Positions 7,933 to 15,795 of a DNA stretch of 16,074 nucleotides are shown here, one piece after another. The stretch is from NCBI GenBank assembly GCA_946481735.1, contig CAMLOU010000103.1, forward strand, positions 1-16,074, read 5' to 3'. The stretch's first letter is position 1. Every line of letters begins with the position of its first letter. The translations under genes and the position numbers were made by a program. The stretch comes from an uncultured Cellvibrio sp. (GTDB lineage Bacteria; Pseudomonadota; Gammaproteobacteria; Pseudomonadales; Cellvibrionaceae). Under the pieces are notes generated by a model. It saw only the letters and a list, made by a program, of their open reading frames with translations, was not told where the DNA came from and did not search any database.

Positions 7933-9033
7933 TTATTTAACGCGTGCAGGAATTACCGGGACATCGTGTTTTACACCACCGTTTTGACCGCGATGACGCA
8001 GCAGATGATCCATCAGCACCAAAGCCAACATGGCTTCGGCAATGGGCGTTGCACGAATACCCACACAGGGATCGTGACGACCTTTGGTAATCACCTCTAC
8101 CGGGTTGCCATGCACATCCACACTACGGCCGGGAATATGCAAACTGCTGGTCGGCTTGAGCGCTATGTTCGCGACAATATCCTGGCCTGACGAAATACCG
8201 CCGAGAATACCGCCCGCGTTGTTGGACAGAAAACCTTCCGGCGTCATTTCATCCCGGTGTTTGCTGCCGCGCTGATCAACCACACCAAAACCTTCGCCAA
8301 TCTCCACGCCTTTTACGGCGTTGATGCTCATCAAGGCGTGGGCAATCTCCGCATCCAGGCGATCAAAGATCGGCTCGCCCAGCCCTGGCGGCACGCCTGT
8401 TGCCACCACGGTAATTTTGGCACCGATGGAGTCGCCTTCCTTATTAAGAACTTTCATAAACTCTTCCATCTCCGGCACCTTGCTGGCATCCGGACAGAAG
8501 AAAGGGTTCTGTTCAATCTGATCCCAATCCACGGTTTCAATTTTAATGGGGCCTAACTGCGACAGATAGCCGCGCACCTCAATACCCAATACATCCTTCA
8601 AATATTTTTTGGCTATCGCACCAGCCGCAACACGCATTGCCGTTTCGCGCGCTGAAGAGCGGCCACCGCCACGATAATCGCGCACACCGTACTTTTGCAT
8701 GTAGGTGTAATCGGCATGGGCCGGCCGGAATTGGTCTTTGATATTGGAGTAGTCTTTGGAACGCTGGTCGGTGTTTTCGATGATCAACCCGATAGGTGTG
8801 CCCGTTGTCTTGCCTTCAAACACACCGGAGAGAATCTTGACTTCATCTGCCTCGCGACGTTGGGTGGTATAGCGGGATTGACCAGGCTTGCGGCGATCCA
8901 GGTCAATTTGAATATCCGCTTCGCTGAGTTCGAGCCCCGGCGGGCAGCCGTCAACGATACAGCCCAATGCCAAACCATGGCTTTCGCCGAAGGTGGTAAC
9001 GGTAAATAACTTGCCATAACTGTTGCCGGACAT
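7933..9033 (-). CDS. aroC: Chorismate synthase
   Basis: AroC converts EPSP to chorismate with reduced FMN, the last step of the shikimate pathway, in the cytoplasm. The 366 residues fit the family. All three signatures are present: [18 protein letters not shown] near the N-terminus, [18 protein letters not shown] near residues 120-140, and late [29 protein letters not shown] and [15 protein letters not shown] are also conserved. The chosen ATG gives the standard [10 protein letters not shown] start and has AAGAGAG upstream; an upstream TTG would add six residues not found in the family. It follows prmB at 134 bases and precedes the MFS transporter. Adjacent prmB and aroC are common in gammaproteobacteria. 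Confidence 0.98.
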   Translation of the reverse strand: MSGNSYGKLFTVTTFGESHGLALGCIVDGCPPGLELSEADIQIDLDRRKPGQSRYTTQRREADEVKILSGVFEGKTTGTPIGLIIENTDQRSKDYSNIKDQFRPAHADYTYMQKYGVRDYRGGGRSSARETAMRVAAGAIAKKYLKDVLGIEVRGYLSQLGPIKIETVDWDQIEQNPFFCPDASKVPEMEEFMKVLNKEGDSIGAKITVVATGVPPGLGEPIFDRLDAEIAHALMSINAVKGVEIGEGFGVVDQRGSKHRDEMTPEGFLSNNAGGILGGISSGQDIVANIALKPTSSLHIPGRSVDVHGNPVEVITKGRHDPCVGIRATPIAEAMLALVLMDHLLRHRGQNGGVKHDVPVIPARVK

Positions 9034-9082
9034 AATGCTCTCTTGCGTCAAAAATATGTGTGGTTATATCGGGGAGCCGGCG

Positions 9083-9088
9083 ATTATA
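9083..9088 (-). promoter_or_regulatory. Candidate -10 element ahead of aroC
   Basis: A perfect TATAAT lies on the minus strand in the prmB-aroC gap, about 50 bases before the aroC ATG. No convincing -35 stands 16-18 bases upstream, so it may be weak, or aroC may depend mainly on read-through from prmB. Confidence 0.35.
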
Positions 9089-9167
9089 CGTGACTGACGG
9101 GGATGCAGCACCCTTTCTCAGGCGCTCGCCCGGAACTCAGGATTCTTTTTACCGTGAGATCGCCCGA

Positions 9168-10091
9168 CTACAACAGTCCGCGCTCGGCGGCGTCCTGCAG
9201 TTGCGCGGCGGTCAGCAGGAATACGCCATGGCCACCGCGACGGAACTCCAGCCAGGTGAAAGGCAACTCGGGGTACGCCGCTTCCAGGGCAACGCCGCTA
9301 TTACCTACTTCAACAATCAATACGCCCTCGTCCGTCAGGTGATCCAGCGCTTCCCGCAGCAGGCGGCGAGTGAAGTCGAGCCCATCCACACCTGAAGCCA
9401 AGCCTAACGCCGGTTCAGCGTGATACTCCGCCGGCATCTCGGCCAAATCTTCAGCATCCACATAAGGGGGATTGCTGACGATCAGGTCGTAGCGTAGCTC
9501 CGCCAGGTTATCAAACAAGTCCGATTCAATAGCGCGCACGCGGTGCCCCACTTCATGGATATCGATATTGCGCTGCGCCACTTCCAGCGCATCCCTGGAG
9601 ATATCGCTTAAATCTACCGCCGCTCCGGGAAAAGCATAGGCGCAAGCAATACCGATACAGCCGCTGCCGGCGCATAAGTCAAGAATGTACTCAGGCTCTT
9701 GCAATAACCAGGGGGAAAATTGGTTCTCGATCAGCTCCGCAATCGGCGAGCGCGGCACCAGCACGCGCGAATCAACCCGGAAAGGCAAACCGGCAAACCA
9801 GGCCGTGCCCGTGAGGTAAGCGGTGGGAACACGTTCGTCTATACGCCGCCGCAAGAGTGCAACCACCTCTTTGCGTTCCGCCAGGGTCAGGCGAGCGTCC
9901 AGAACATCAGGGTTAAGCGGCAACGGCAGGTGCAAGGCGTGCAGCACCAGTTGCAATGCGTCATCCCAGGCGTTATCCGTCCCATGGCCAAAGAAAAGCT
10001 CCGCCGCATTGAACTGGCTGGCGCCCCAGCGGATGTAGTCCCGCACACTGATCAAATCACTGCAGACATCATGCTTTTGTCCAATACTCAC
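9168..10091 (-). CDS. prmB: Ribosomal protein uL3 glutamine N5-methyltransferase
   Basis: PrmB methylates a glutamine of ribosomal protein L3 using S-adenosylmethionine. The 307-residue protein has the SAM-binding glycine motif [13 protein letters not shown] at 137-149, the acidic strand-end at D163, and the amide-methyltransferase motif NPPY at 207-210. The stretch [10 protein letters not shown] at 112-121 marks PrmB rather than PrmC. The N-terminal helical domain (about 10-95) is present. The start is GTG with GGTGA just upstream; no ATG offers a better N-terminus. It is the first gene of the prmB-aroC-MFS-amidase run and diverges from folE across about 256 bases. Confidence 0.95.
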   Translation of the reverse strand: MSIGQKHDVCSDLISVRDYIRWGASQFNAAELFFGHGTDNAWDDALQLVLHALHLPLPLNPDVLDARLTLAERKEVVALLRRRIDERVPTAYLTGTAWFAGLPFRVDSRVLVPRSPIAELIENQFSPWLLQEPEYILDLCAGSGCIGIACAYAFPGAAVDLSDISRDALEVAQRNIDIHEVGHRVRAIESDLFDNLAELRYDLIVSNPPYVDAEDLAEMPAEYHAEPALGLASGVDGLDFTRRLLREALDHLTDEGVLIVEVGNSGVALEAAYPELPFTWLEFRRGGHGVFLLTAAQLQDAAERGLL

Positions 10092-10124
10092 TTTTTCACC
10101 CTAGACTGTCTAAATTGGAGCGGC

Positions 10125-10152
10125 ATTCTACCGGGATATCAAAAACTTTAAA
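10125..10152 (-). promoter_or_regulatory. Candidate prmB promoter
   Basis: TTTAAA (10147-10152) and TAGAAT (10125-10130) are spaced by 16 bases on the minus strand, 4/6 and 5/6 matches to sigma-70. Transcription would begin near 10118, a leader of about 27 bases before the GTG start. Confidence 0.4.
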
Positions 10153-10347
10153 CGAAAAAGCCCTAGCAAGATACTGATCCAGCCGGTAAGGCTGGCGTAA
10201 AAAGTACTTTACGATTTTGCCGGCATCACGTAGGGTGAGCGCCCCCAGCGCGACCTGGTTAATGATACAAATACCGGGTCAGCACAGTATCCGATGAGCG
10301 ACTCCCTCCTGATGAGAACGCTCCTGAATATGGCGAGGACTGCGGTT
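10153..10347 (+). promoter_or_regulatory. folE upstream region with hairpin-forming leader
   Basis: This stretch between the prmB promoter and folE has no gene I can support. It holds two inverted repeats: CCAGCC/GGCTGG (10179-10184, 10190-10195) with a 5-base loop, and GACCTGG/CCGGGTC (10252-10258, 10274-10280) with a 15-base loop. Neither is followed by a U-run. A short in-frame N-terminal extension of folE (ATG at 10294, 10312 or 10330) overlaps its end. The structures could belong to an RNA leader controlling folE, but I cannot match them to a known riboswitch, and no firm folE promoter is visible. Confidence 0.3.
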
Positions 10348-10887
10348 ATGAAAGAACATTTTGCCCACATCATTGCCGGTATCGGTGAAGACCTGAACCG
10401 ACCCGGACTGGTCGATACCCCTGAGCGCGCAGCCAAAGCCTTTCAGTTTCTGACGCGGGGCTACAATCAGACATTGGAAGAAGTGGTGAACGGTGCCCTC
10501 TTCCCTTCAGAATCCAGCGAAATGATTATGGTCAAGGATATCGAGCTGTATTCGTTATGTGAGCACCACATGCTGCCGTTTATCGGTAAAGCCCATGTGG
10601 CATACATTCCGACCGGAAAGGTACTCGGGCTGTCCAAGGTGGCACGCATCGTGGATATGTATGCGCGTCGCCTGCAAATCCAGGAACAACTCACGGTTCA
10701 AATTGCCGAGTCAGTGCAAAAGATTACCGGTGCATCCGGCGTGGGCGTGATCATTGAAGCCAAGCATATGTGCATGATGATGCGTGGTGTGGAAAAACAG
10801 AACTCGTCCATGAAAACCTCGGCCATGCTCGGCACCTTCCGCAGCAACCAGGCCACCCGCACTGAATTCCTTTCGCTTTTGCGTTGA
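10348..10887 (+). CDS. folE: GTP cyclohydrolase I
   Basis: FolE turns GTP into 7,8-dihydroneopterin triphosphate, the first step toward tetrahydrofolate and other pterins; it acts as a large cytoplasmic oligomer with zinc. Zinc ligands are visible as Cys71 and His74 in LCEHHMLPF and Cys142 in [31 protein letters not shown] and [12 protein letters not shown] are family hallmarks. Starting at the ATG at 10348 gives 179 residues, the length of the pseudomonad-type enzyme, and an N-terminus that fits it; GAGG stands 9 bases upstream. Three earlier in-frame ATGs would add up to 18 residues of atypical sequence. It is divergent from prmB and convergent with the OmpA-like gene, whose stop is 46 bases away. 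Confidence 0.96.
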   Translation: MKEHFAHIIAGIGEDLNRPGLVDTPERAAKAFQFLTRGYNQTLEEVVNGALFPSESSEMIMVKDIELYSLCEHHMLPFIGKAHVAYIPTGKVLGLSKVARIVDMYARRLQIQEQLTVQIAESVQKITGASGVGVIIEAKHMCMMMRGVEKQNSSMKTSAMLGTFRSNQATRTEFLSLLR

Positions 10888-10900
10888 TTCTGCATCATTT

Positions 10901-10920
10901 GCGCCCACGGAGATGGGCGC
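10901..10920. terminator. Possible bidirectional hairpin between folE and the OmpA-like gene
   Basis: GCGCCCA and TGGGCGC pair perfectly around a 6-base loop in the 46-base gap between two convergent genes. Neither strand has a T-run after it, so it could slow or protect RNA ends but is not a standard intrinsic terminator. Confidence 0.35.
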
Positions 10921-10933
10921 GCCAGAGGCAGCG

Positions 10934-11875
10934 TTAATTATTCAATTTCACCACTTCCACCCGGGCACTTTGACTGCCCCGGCCAGCGGGCGCCAGACTA
11001 CCCAACCCGTGGGTCACGATGCGGTCCGCCGAAACACCTTCTTTCACCAGTGCGGCCTTGAGTGAATCCGCATAGCGAAGCGAATCACGCTGCTGGTTAA
11101 CGAGCGCACTGGTTCGATATTCATGTCCCACCAATGCAATCTTCCATTGCGCTTGCCGCTGCAACACCTTAACCAGCGTTTCAACATGCTCCGGTTTGAT
11201 GACCAGCCGAGATGTGCCCGAGTCATCATCTGCAACCGCACCGGGAAAAATATAAAAACCTTGCGTCTGAAACAGGCGCAACAAGGAATCAGGGTCAGTG
11301 GCAATACTTTCCGCAGGTGCCTTGTCGCTTTGCAAAATATCCAGTTGGACCAGCACCCGTTTGTTGCCCCGCAGCACGGCATACAACGACACATAGTAAG
11401 GCGGCTTCTGGTCGTGAATGACTTCATAGGCCGCGTAATGTTGATGCTGATCCAGACCGTACAATTGAATCACTTTAAAATGATTGTTAGCCCAACTGTT
11501 GCTCGGCCCGCATTCACGCCCATCGCAGCGGTACAGTTCACGTGCACCCAATTTTTTTAACTGCTGAACGTAAAATTGAAAACCGTCTTCAGCGGTATGG
11601 GTTGAGGGCAGCTCCAGCGTCATGCGAGTGAGTTTGCCGCTGAGTCGTTGGTGGTGATCAACATTCCACATACCCTCAGTCTTTTTGAAACTGCCCAACG
11701 CGAGAATGTAGTCGTCGTCTTCAAGCTGACTGCGGAAAACAACTCTTGCATGGGGAAAGGCTTCAAGCCCCAGGTCTGTCTCCGGTGTCTGAGCCGCAGC
11801 CCATCCTGCATTACATACAAGCAAAAACAAGGCAAACACACGTAATCGATAGTGCTCTAAAACCGTTGCAAGCAA
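10934..11875 (-). CDS. Exported DUF4892 / OmpA-like C-terminal domain protein
   Basis: From the TTG at 11875 the product has 313 residues. Residues 11-28 (LRVFALFLLVCNAGWAAA) form a signal peptide, so it is exported. Residues ~35-205 resemble DUF4892, with a conserved-looking cysteine pair C117/C122 in RCDGRECGPSNSW. Residues ~220-313 have the OmpA-like fold pattern (IALVGHEYR..., GVSADRIVTHGLG, ARVEVVKL). Compared without gaps to E. coli OmpA, the two peptidoglycan-contacting residues, the Asp of the TD motif and the Arg before Ala in LSxRRA, are both Tyr here (Y253, Y269), so peptidoglycan binding is doubtful. The TTG is chosen because a GAGG Shine-Dalgarno overlapping the upstream TGA stop stands 8 bases before it; a TTG at 11944 would add 23 residues overlapping the hydrolase gene. 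It is the last gene of the gpsA run. Role unknown, periplasm or outer-membrane associated. Confidence 0.8.
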   Translation of the reverse strand: MLATVLEHYRLRVFALFLLVCNAGWAAAQTPETDLGLEAFPHARVVFRSQLEDDDYILALGSFKKTEGMWNVDHHQRLSGKLTRMTLELPSTHTAEDGFQFYVQQLKKLGARELYRCDGRECGPSNSWANNHFKVIQLYGLDQHQHYAAYEVIHDQKPPYYVSLYAVLRGNKRVLVQLDILQSDKAPAESIATDPDSLLRLFQTQGFYIFPGAVADDDSGTSRLVIKPEHVETLVKVLQRQAQWKIALVGHEYRTSALVNQQRDSLRYADSLKAALVKEGVSADRIVTHGLGSLAPAGRGSQSARVEVVKLNN

Positions 11876-11885
11876 GGGATTTTCC

Positions 11886-12782
11886 TCAATTCTTTTTATC
11901 AAGTATTGTTTGGTTCGGCATTTTTTTACTCGGCGTTGTTTCAAAAAAATGATTCAACGACTCGGCAACAGCATCAACTTCTGCCTCCATGTGTAGGTGG
12001 TGCCCACCGGGCATGACTTCAACATCAACCTGAGGAAAAACCGACACTTCGCGCTGAAACCCGGAAAACATCCTGGGAATACCGCCTTCCGCCAGAATTA
12101 ATTTAATCGGAGCCGTGATTCGCGCAATAAAAGCCTGCACATGTTCACGCGTTAATTTAATTGCTGACGGCGCCAGCAAACGTTGGTCCGTGCTCCATTG
12201 ATAACCACCGGGAACTCCTTTAACACCGCGCTCGGTCAGCGCAGCAGCGGCGGCATTGCTCAGGGGAAACATCCCCCTCTCACGGGCTTTAATGGCTGAA
12301 GGCAGATCTTTATAGAGAGACAGCGGCTTGTTCGCCTGCGCGCGCAAACCGAGGATAGAACGCGCCAACTGTTCCGGAGCATCTGCCATGTTGGTCGGCT
12401 CAGGGAGTAAACCTTCTATCAGCGCCAACCGCGTTATCCGCTCCGGAAAAGTGCCGGCGGCCAACATACTGATGATGGCACCGCGCGAATGCCCAAGTAA
12501 CGTAAACTGCGCCCACCCCAATTGGTCCGCGATGGCAAAAATTTCTGCGACGTCTTCCCAAATATTGTAGGGCGCACCGCCTGGACGATGGGAACTTTGT
12601 CCGTGCCCGGCCATATCTACTGCGATCATATGCACATCGTGCAAGCGGGGTGCTAATGCGTAAAAACTCGCGCTGTTATCCAGCCAGCCATGAAGTGCCA
12701 GTACAGGTTGTTTACCCGGTTCACCCCATTCCTGGGCAGCGAAAGTCAAACCGTCAATCTCAAATGCCAGTTCGCGCGGCAT
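11886..12782 (-). CDS. Alpha/beta-fold hydrolase, serine hydrolase-like (SERHL) type
   Basis: The 298-residue protein has an alpha/beta-hydrolase core: oxyanion strand LALHGWLDN at 28-36, nucleophile elbow GHSRG with Ser99 at 97-101, and a late catalytic histidine in PGGHHLHME (H261 or H262). A helical cap spans roughly 125-210. HGWLDNSASF and DMAGHGQSS resemble animal SERHL and bacterial relatives; no signal peptide, so cytoplasmic. The substrate is unknown; an ester or amide is all the family allows. ATG at 12782 is chosen because GGAGG lies 6 bases before it, whereas a TTG two codons upstream abuts that sequence. It lies 54 bases after sixA and 10 bases before the TTG of the OmpA-like gene, with the same strand. 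Confidence 0.88.
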   Translation of the reverse strand: MPRELAFEIDGLTFAAQEWGEPGKQPVLALHGWLDNSASFYALAPRLHDVHMIAVDMAGHGQSSHRPGGAPYNIWEDVAEIFAIADQLGWAQFTLLGHSRGAIISMLAAGTFPERITRLALIEGLLPEPTNMADAPEQLARSILGLRAQANKPLSLYKDLPSAIKARERGMFPLSNAAAAALTERGVKGVPGGYQWSTDQRLLAPSAIKLTREHVQAFIARITAPIKLILAEGGIPRMFSGFQREVSVFPQVDVEVMPGGHHLHMEAEVDAVAESLNHFFETTPSKKMPNQTILDKKN

Positions 12783-12836
12783 ACTCAACCTCCATTAGCA
12801 ATTCACAAAAAAGCATGGACGAAGAATCGGGAGTTA

Positions 12837-13298
12837 TCAGGTTGACGAATGGCGTAACCAGCGTAGCTTGCCCATATCAGCTGCAATTATTTCAATATCT
12901 ATGCACGCCAGCGAACTGGTGGCCATGTCGTGATAATCGTTCGCTGTGCCGCAAAGTGTATCGAGAATTTTACTGACAAGGGGTTGATGACTTACCAGTA
13001 ATAATCCCTGGCATTCGCTGATTTGTAATTGGTTGAAAAGTAATTGGGGGTCGGCATCCGGGCTTAGCAATTCAGTGGTGTAAGGCTCCATATCACCAAT
13101 CAATTCACCGGCAATTTCTGCGGTTTGCTGCGCGCGCACCAAAGGGCTCACCCAGATGTGGGTCAATTCACCGAGGTCATCAAGCGACGATCTGATCATC
13201 CTGGCCACATCGGCACGCCCTTTTGCAGTCAGTTGGCGCGCCTCATCTGTCGTAGTACGAGGCTCTGCTTCACCATGCCGCAGAATAAACAGCTCCAT
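12837..13298 (-). CDS. sixA: SixA-type phosphohistidine phosphatase
   Basis: SixA removes phosphate from histidine of phosphorelay or phosphotransferase proteins. The 153-residue protein is a compact histidine-phosphatase domain: LRHGEAEP with catalytic His8 and Arg7, SPLVRAQQTA with R55, and VSHQP with the second histidine H104. E. coli SixA acts on ArcB and, by later reports, on the nitrogen PTS protein NPr; the partner here is unknown. The ATG has a GGAGG 5 bases upstream; the frame stays open for 35 more codons upstream into the DUF4389 gene but without support. The gene sits 19 bases after the DUF4389 stop and belongs to the gpsA operon. Confidence 0.93.
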   Translation of the reverse strand: MELFILRHGEAEPRTTTDEARQLTAKGRADVARMIRSSLDDLGELTHIWVSPLVRAQQTAEIAGELIGDMEPYTTELLSPDADPQLLFNQLQISECQGLLLVSHQPLVSKILDTLCGTANDYHDMATSSLACIDIEIIAADMGKLRWLRHSST

Positions 13299-13317
13299 AT
13301 CCACCTCCGCATGAGCG

Positions 13318-13707
13318 TTATAAATTGTCAGATTGGGTATCGCTATCGTTTTTCTTTTGCGCAACCTTGGCCCTTGTGCGAGCACGCGGCTTTTCGGCAA
13401 CAACCACCGCTTCTACCGGCGGTTCTTCGTTGATTGTAGGCCAATCAGCAAAAGGAAACGGCTTTTCTTCGCTGTTGTAGGTGAGGAACTTCAGCGTCTG
13501 ATAAATGAAAGTGGATAATGAATGGCCGAAGCTGCGCAGGTTGGCATTGTCCTGCCCGGTAATCAATGAAAACACAAACTGCAGGATTACCAATACCCAC
13601 ATAATAATACCGGCAACCTGCAACAAGGCGGCAAACAGCAACATAAACACCAAGCGCAACCAATGCCGGGAAGAGAGAAGATTTGACTTGAGTTCTTCAT
13701 TATTCAT
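13318..13707 (-). CDS. Small DUF4389 membrane protein
   Basis: The 129-residue product has a hydrophobic region at about 17-50 ([14 protein letters not shown]... to FVFSLIT) that is long enough for a tight two-helix hairpin or one long helix. A conserved middle follows, [31 protein letters not shown] at 56-86, which is the DUF4389 signature. The C-terminal tail from about 95 is polar and basic ([14 protein letters not shown]) and probably cytoplasmic. The ATG overlaps the gpsA stop by four bases (ATGA), with AGGA about 8 bases upstream, so its translation is likely coupled to gpsA. No function is known for the family. Its fixed place between gpsA and sixA hints at a membrane lipid or phosphorelay link, but this is only context. 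Confidence 0.87.
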   Translation of the reverse strand: MNNEELKSNLLSSRHWLRLVFMLLFAALLQVAGIIMWVLVILQFVFSLITGQDNANLRSFGHSLSTFIYQTLKFLTYNSEEKPFPFADWPTINEEPPVEAVVVAEKPRARTRAKVAQKKNDSDTQSDNL

Positions 13708-14726
13708 GATCGTTTTCCTGCGTATTCAACATCATAATTTTGCTCGCCCAGCATCAAGCCACGTGCTACATCAGCGATTTTTTTCTGTTCAAACAAAATA
13801 CCATGTAAACCGGAGACCAGCGGCATATAGACTCCCAGCTCATCGGCTTTTTGTTTTACCTGACGCAGTGTATTGACGCCCTCTGCGACCTGCCCCAAAC
13901 CAGAGACTACTTCATCCAGAGGCTTACCCTGCCCCAACGCGTAACCCACACGGTAATTACGGCTCAGGTCCGAGGTGCAGGTCAAAATCAAATCACCCAC
14001 GCCAGCCAAACCTAAAAATGTCATGGGATTGGCTCCCATAAGACTGGCAAAGCGTCCCATCTCGGCAAGACTGCGAGTCAGTAACATCGCTTGGGTGTTA
14101 TTGCCCGCACCCAGCGCGGCGGCCATACCACAAATAATGGCGTAGATATTTTTTAACGCTCCCCCCAGCTCTACACCATAGCGATCACTGTTGGCATAAA
14201 CGCGAAAAGTAGCGGAACTCAACGTTGACTGGACACAACTGATGACGGATTGGTGCTCACTTGCAATCACGCTTCCGGTTTGCTGTTGCTGAACAATTTC
14301 TTTTGCAAAATTAGGACCACTGAGCACACCAATACGGTGTGAAGGCAATTCCTGCTCGAGTATCTGGCTCATTAAGGTAAAGCCCTCCGGCTCAATACCT
14401 TTAGCCGTGCTGATGATAATCGCCTCCGGTTTCAGATAAGGCCGCATCTGACGGGTCACTGCACGGAATGAATGACTGGGGATAGAGACAAAAATCAGAT
14501 CACTGACCGAAACAGCCGCTTCGAGATCAGCGGTAATCACCAGGCTGTCATGCAGCCGGTAACCGGGAAGATACCGGGAATTTTCCCGCGCGGCCTGACA
14601 CTCCGCCGCCTGCTCGGGCGAACGCATCCAAAGGGAAACGGGATGTTGATTGCAGGCAATGATGTTGGCAATAGCTGTGCCAAAACTTCCGCCCCCCAGT
14701 ACTGCAACCTTTAATTTTTCACTCAT
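13704..14726 (-). CDS. gpsA: Glycerol-3-phosphate dehydrogenase [NAD(P)+]
   Basis: GpsA reduces dihydroxyacetone phosphate to sn-glycerol 3-phosphate, the backbone for phospholipids. The 340 residues match the family. The nucleotide loop is [14 protein letters not shown] at 7-20; catalytic lysines stand at K109 ([10 protein letters not shown]) and K192 ([10 protein letters not shown]). [10 protein letters not shown] at 135-144 and the [20 protein letters not shown] segment near 205-225 are family signatures. The ATG at 14726 gives the family N-terminus; a TTG five codons upstream is less likely. It is the first gene of a five-gene minus-strand run and is preceded by a 510-base gene-free stretch in which DnaA-box-like sites lie about 120-140 bases upstream of its start. 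Confidence 0.97.
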   Translation of the reverse strand: MSEKLKVAVLGGGSFGTAIANIIACNQHPVSLWMRSPEQAAECQAARENSRYLPGYRLHDSLVITADLEAAVSVSDLIFVSIPSHSFRAVTRQMRPYLKPEAIIISTAKGIEPEGFTLMSQILEQELPSHRIGVLSGPNFAKEIVQQQQTGSVIASEHQSVISCVQSTLSSATFRVYANSDRYGVELGGALKNIYAIICGMAAALGAGNNTQAMLLTRSLAEMGRFASLMGANPMTFLGLAGVGDLILTCTSDLSRNYRVGYALGQGKPLDEVVSGLGQVAEGVNTLRQVKQKADELGVYMPLVSGLHGILFEQKKIADVARGLMLGEQNYDVEYAGKRS

Positions 14727-15236
14727 AGCATTTAAATCCAAACAACGGCGTCATTAATGACAGGAAAAATGTAGCAATTCTGGTGGAGAAAAGTGATATC
14801 CAGCGGTAACTGTAACTTTTTTGCACAATAAAATTCACATTTAATTTGTCCACATTTTCTGTGGATAACTTGGTGGATACATTTTGGGAAACCATCGCCA
14901 AGCCGCAAAATATCTGGCCCAACTACAAATTGTGCATTTTTTAACCTTATTTATTTTTCCCTTATAAATCAATAAATTACAAACCTTTATCCGAGTAAAA
15001 ACCGGTTTTAGCGCAGCCTTTAAACAACTTGATTAATTCCGCACCCAAGGTGTGCATAAAAGGTTAGTGGACCTTAACCGCGAATCGACCGTAGCCACAA
15101 AAGGTTCATAATACAAGAGCATAATCAGGTAAATTTTTGCTGCGTTTTACACCCAACAAATGGTCAGCAGAAATTAAAAAATGCCCACTTATTACCCACC
15201 GATAAACTCCACGCACCAAAGCAGATTGCGGCTTTT
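14727..15236. other. Gene-free AT-rich region between the flavin reductase gene and gpsA
   Basis: These 510 bases hold no ORF I can support. They contain the gpsA promoter region, the 3' end of the flavin-reductase transcript, and a very AT-rich core (about 14937-14990). Other short signals are a 12-base palindrome AAAACCGGTTTT (14998-15009), two copies of AAAAGGTT about 40 bases apart (near 15058 and 15099), and an inverted pair GGTTA/TAACC (about 15062-15080). No clear gpsA promoter or terminator stands out. DnaA-box-like sites in it are listed separately. Confidence 0.7.
14846..14868. promoter_or_regulatory. Inverted pair of DnaA boxes upstream of gpsA
   Basis: TGTGGATAA at 14860-14868 is the exact reverse complement of the high-affinity DnaA box TTATCCACA. 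TTGTCCACA at 14846-14854 matches it at 8 of 9 bases in the opposite orientation, so the two form an inverted repeat TCCACA-TTTTC-TGTGGA. GTGGATA recurs at 14872-14878, and TGTGCATAA (8 of 9) lies near 15051-15059. Binding is predicted only. Confidence 0.45.
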
Positions 15237-15740
15237 TTACTCTGGCCGCATCAGCAAACCGTAGCGGCCATCCACATACAGCAACGGGTTGACTTCATCC
15301 TCACCGACAAGCACCTGATGGATTTTGCCGACCACAATATGGTGCGTACCGTACTCCATCACCTTATCTGCTTCGCAAAAAAAGACCGCCTGGGCATCCG
15401 TCAGATATGGCACACCGTTCTCGTCTTGCTGCCATGCGCCAATACTGAAGCGATCACGCCCCTGCTCGCGCCCGGCGCAGAGGTTGGAAAGGTCTTGCTG
15501 ATTGGAGTTCAACGCGTTGATCGCGAAGCGGGTACCTGGCGTTGAAAGGTAGTCGTGCTGCGAAACCAGCTTATTGATGCACACTAACAAAGAAGCGGGA
15601 TTGTCCGATACCGATGTGACAGAAGATACGGTCATGGCGAATAACTCTCCGTCCTCCGTGCGCGCCGACAAAATGCACACGCCCGACGCAAGCCGACGCA
15701 TCCCCAATTTCATTGCAACGCCTAAATTATTGTTTTGCAT
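15237..15740 (-). CDS. Flavin reductase-like (FMN-binding) domain protein
   Basis: The 167-residue protein has the flavin_reduct (HpaC/RutF-like) pattern: RRLASGVCILSARTEDG at 15-31, FAMTVSSVTSVSDNPASLLVCIN at 34-56, FAINALNSNQQDLSN at 72-86, and GTHHIVVGKIHQV toward the C-terminus. Such proteins bind FMN as dimers and pass NAD(P)H electrons to flavin, often for a partner monooxygenase. No partner gene is next to it here, so the physiological role is open. The ATG at 15740 is chosen because TGGGGG stands about 7 bases upstream; a TTG four codons earlier overlaps that site. It is a lone minus-strand gene, with gpsA 510 bases downstream. Confidence 0.88.
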   Translation of the reverse strand: MQNNNLGVAMKLGMRRLASGVCILSARTEDGELFAMTVSSVTSVSDNPASLLVCINKLVSQHDYLSTPGTRFAINALNSNQQDLSNLCAGREQGRDRFSIGAWQQDENGVPYLTDAQAVFFCEADKVMEYGTHHIVVGKIHQVLVGEDEVNPLLYVDGRYGLLMRPE

Positions 15741-15766
15741 ACAAACCCCCAACAGACTGACGCGCT

Positions 15767-15795
15767 ATTCTGACTACAGAGCTGTGTTGAAACAA
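15767..15795 (-). promoter_or_regulatory. Candidate promoter of the flavin reductase gene
   Basis: TTGTTT (15790-15795) and CAGAAT (15767-15772) are 17 bases apart on the minus strand, giving a start near 15760 and a leader of about 20 bases. Both hexamers are only moderate matches. Confidence 0.3.

Noticed and set aside
9034..9051. Six-residue extension of AroC from an upstream TTG
   Set aside because: The family begins MSGNS(Y/F)G, matching the ATG at 9033.
10294..10347. Longer FolE start at the first in-frame ATG
   Set aside because: The extra 18 residues do not fit the family and the ATG at 10348 has the better ribosome binding site; an alternative start cannot be fully excluded.
11044..11560. 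Overlapping ORFs of 127 and 145 codons within the OmpA-like gene
   Set aside because: Compositionally biased shadow frames; the DUF4892/OmpA frame has a signal peptide and conserved pattern.
13299..13403. Extended N-terminus of SixA (35 extra residues)
   Set aside because: The extension lies inside the DUF4389 gene, while an ATG with a GGAGG site gives the exact family start MELFILRHGE.
13505..13876. 123-codon plus-strand ORF over DUF4389 and gpsA
   Set aside because: Antisense to two well-supported coupled genes, with no start signal of note.
14719..14922. 67-codon minus-strand ORF upstream of gpsA
   Set aside because: It starts inside the AT-rich gap, overlaps the gpsA start, has no good ribosome binding site, and its product is of low complexity without family features.
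14846..15060. The chromosomal replication origin
   Set aside because: Only one exact DnaA box and two one-mismatch boxes are seen, and the flanking genes (gpsA, flavin reductase) are not the dnaA/dnaN or gidA/mnmE genes that flank oriC in gammaproteobacteria.
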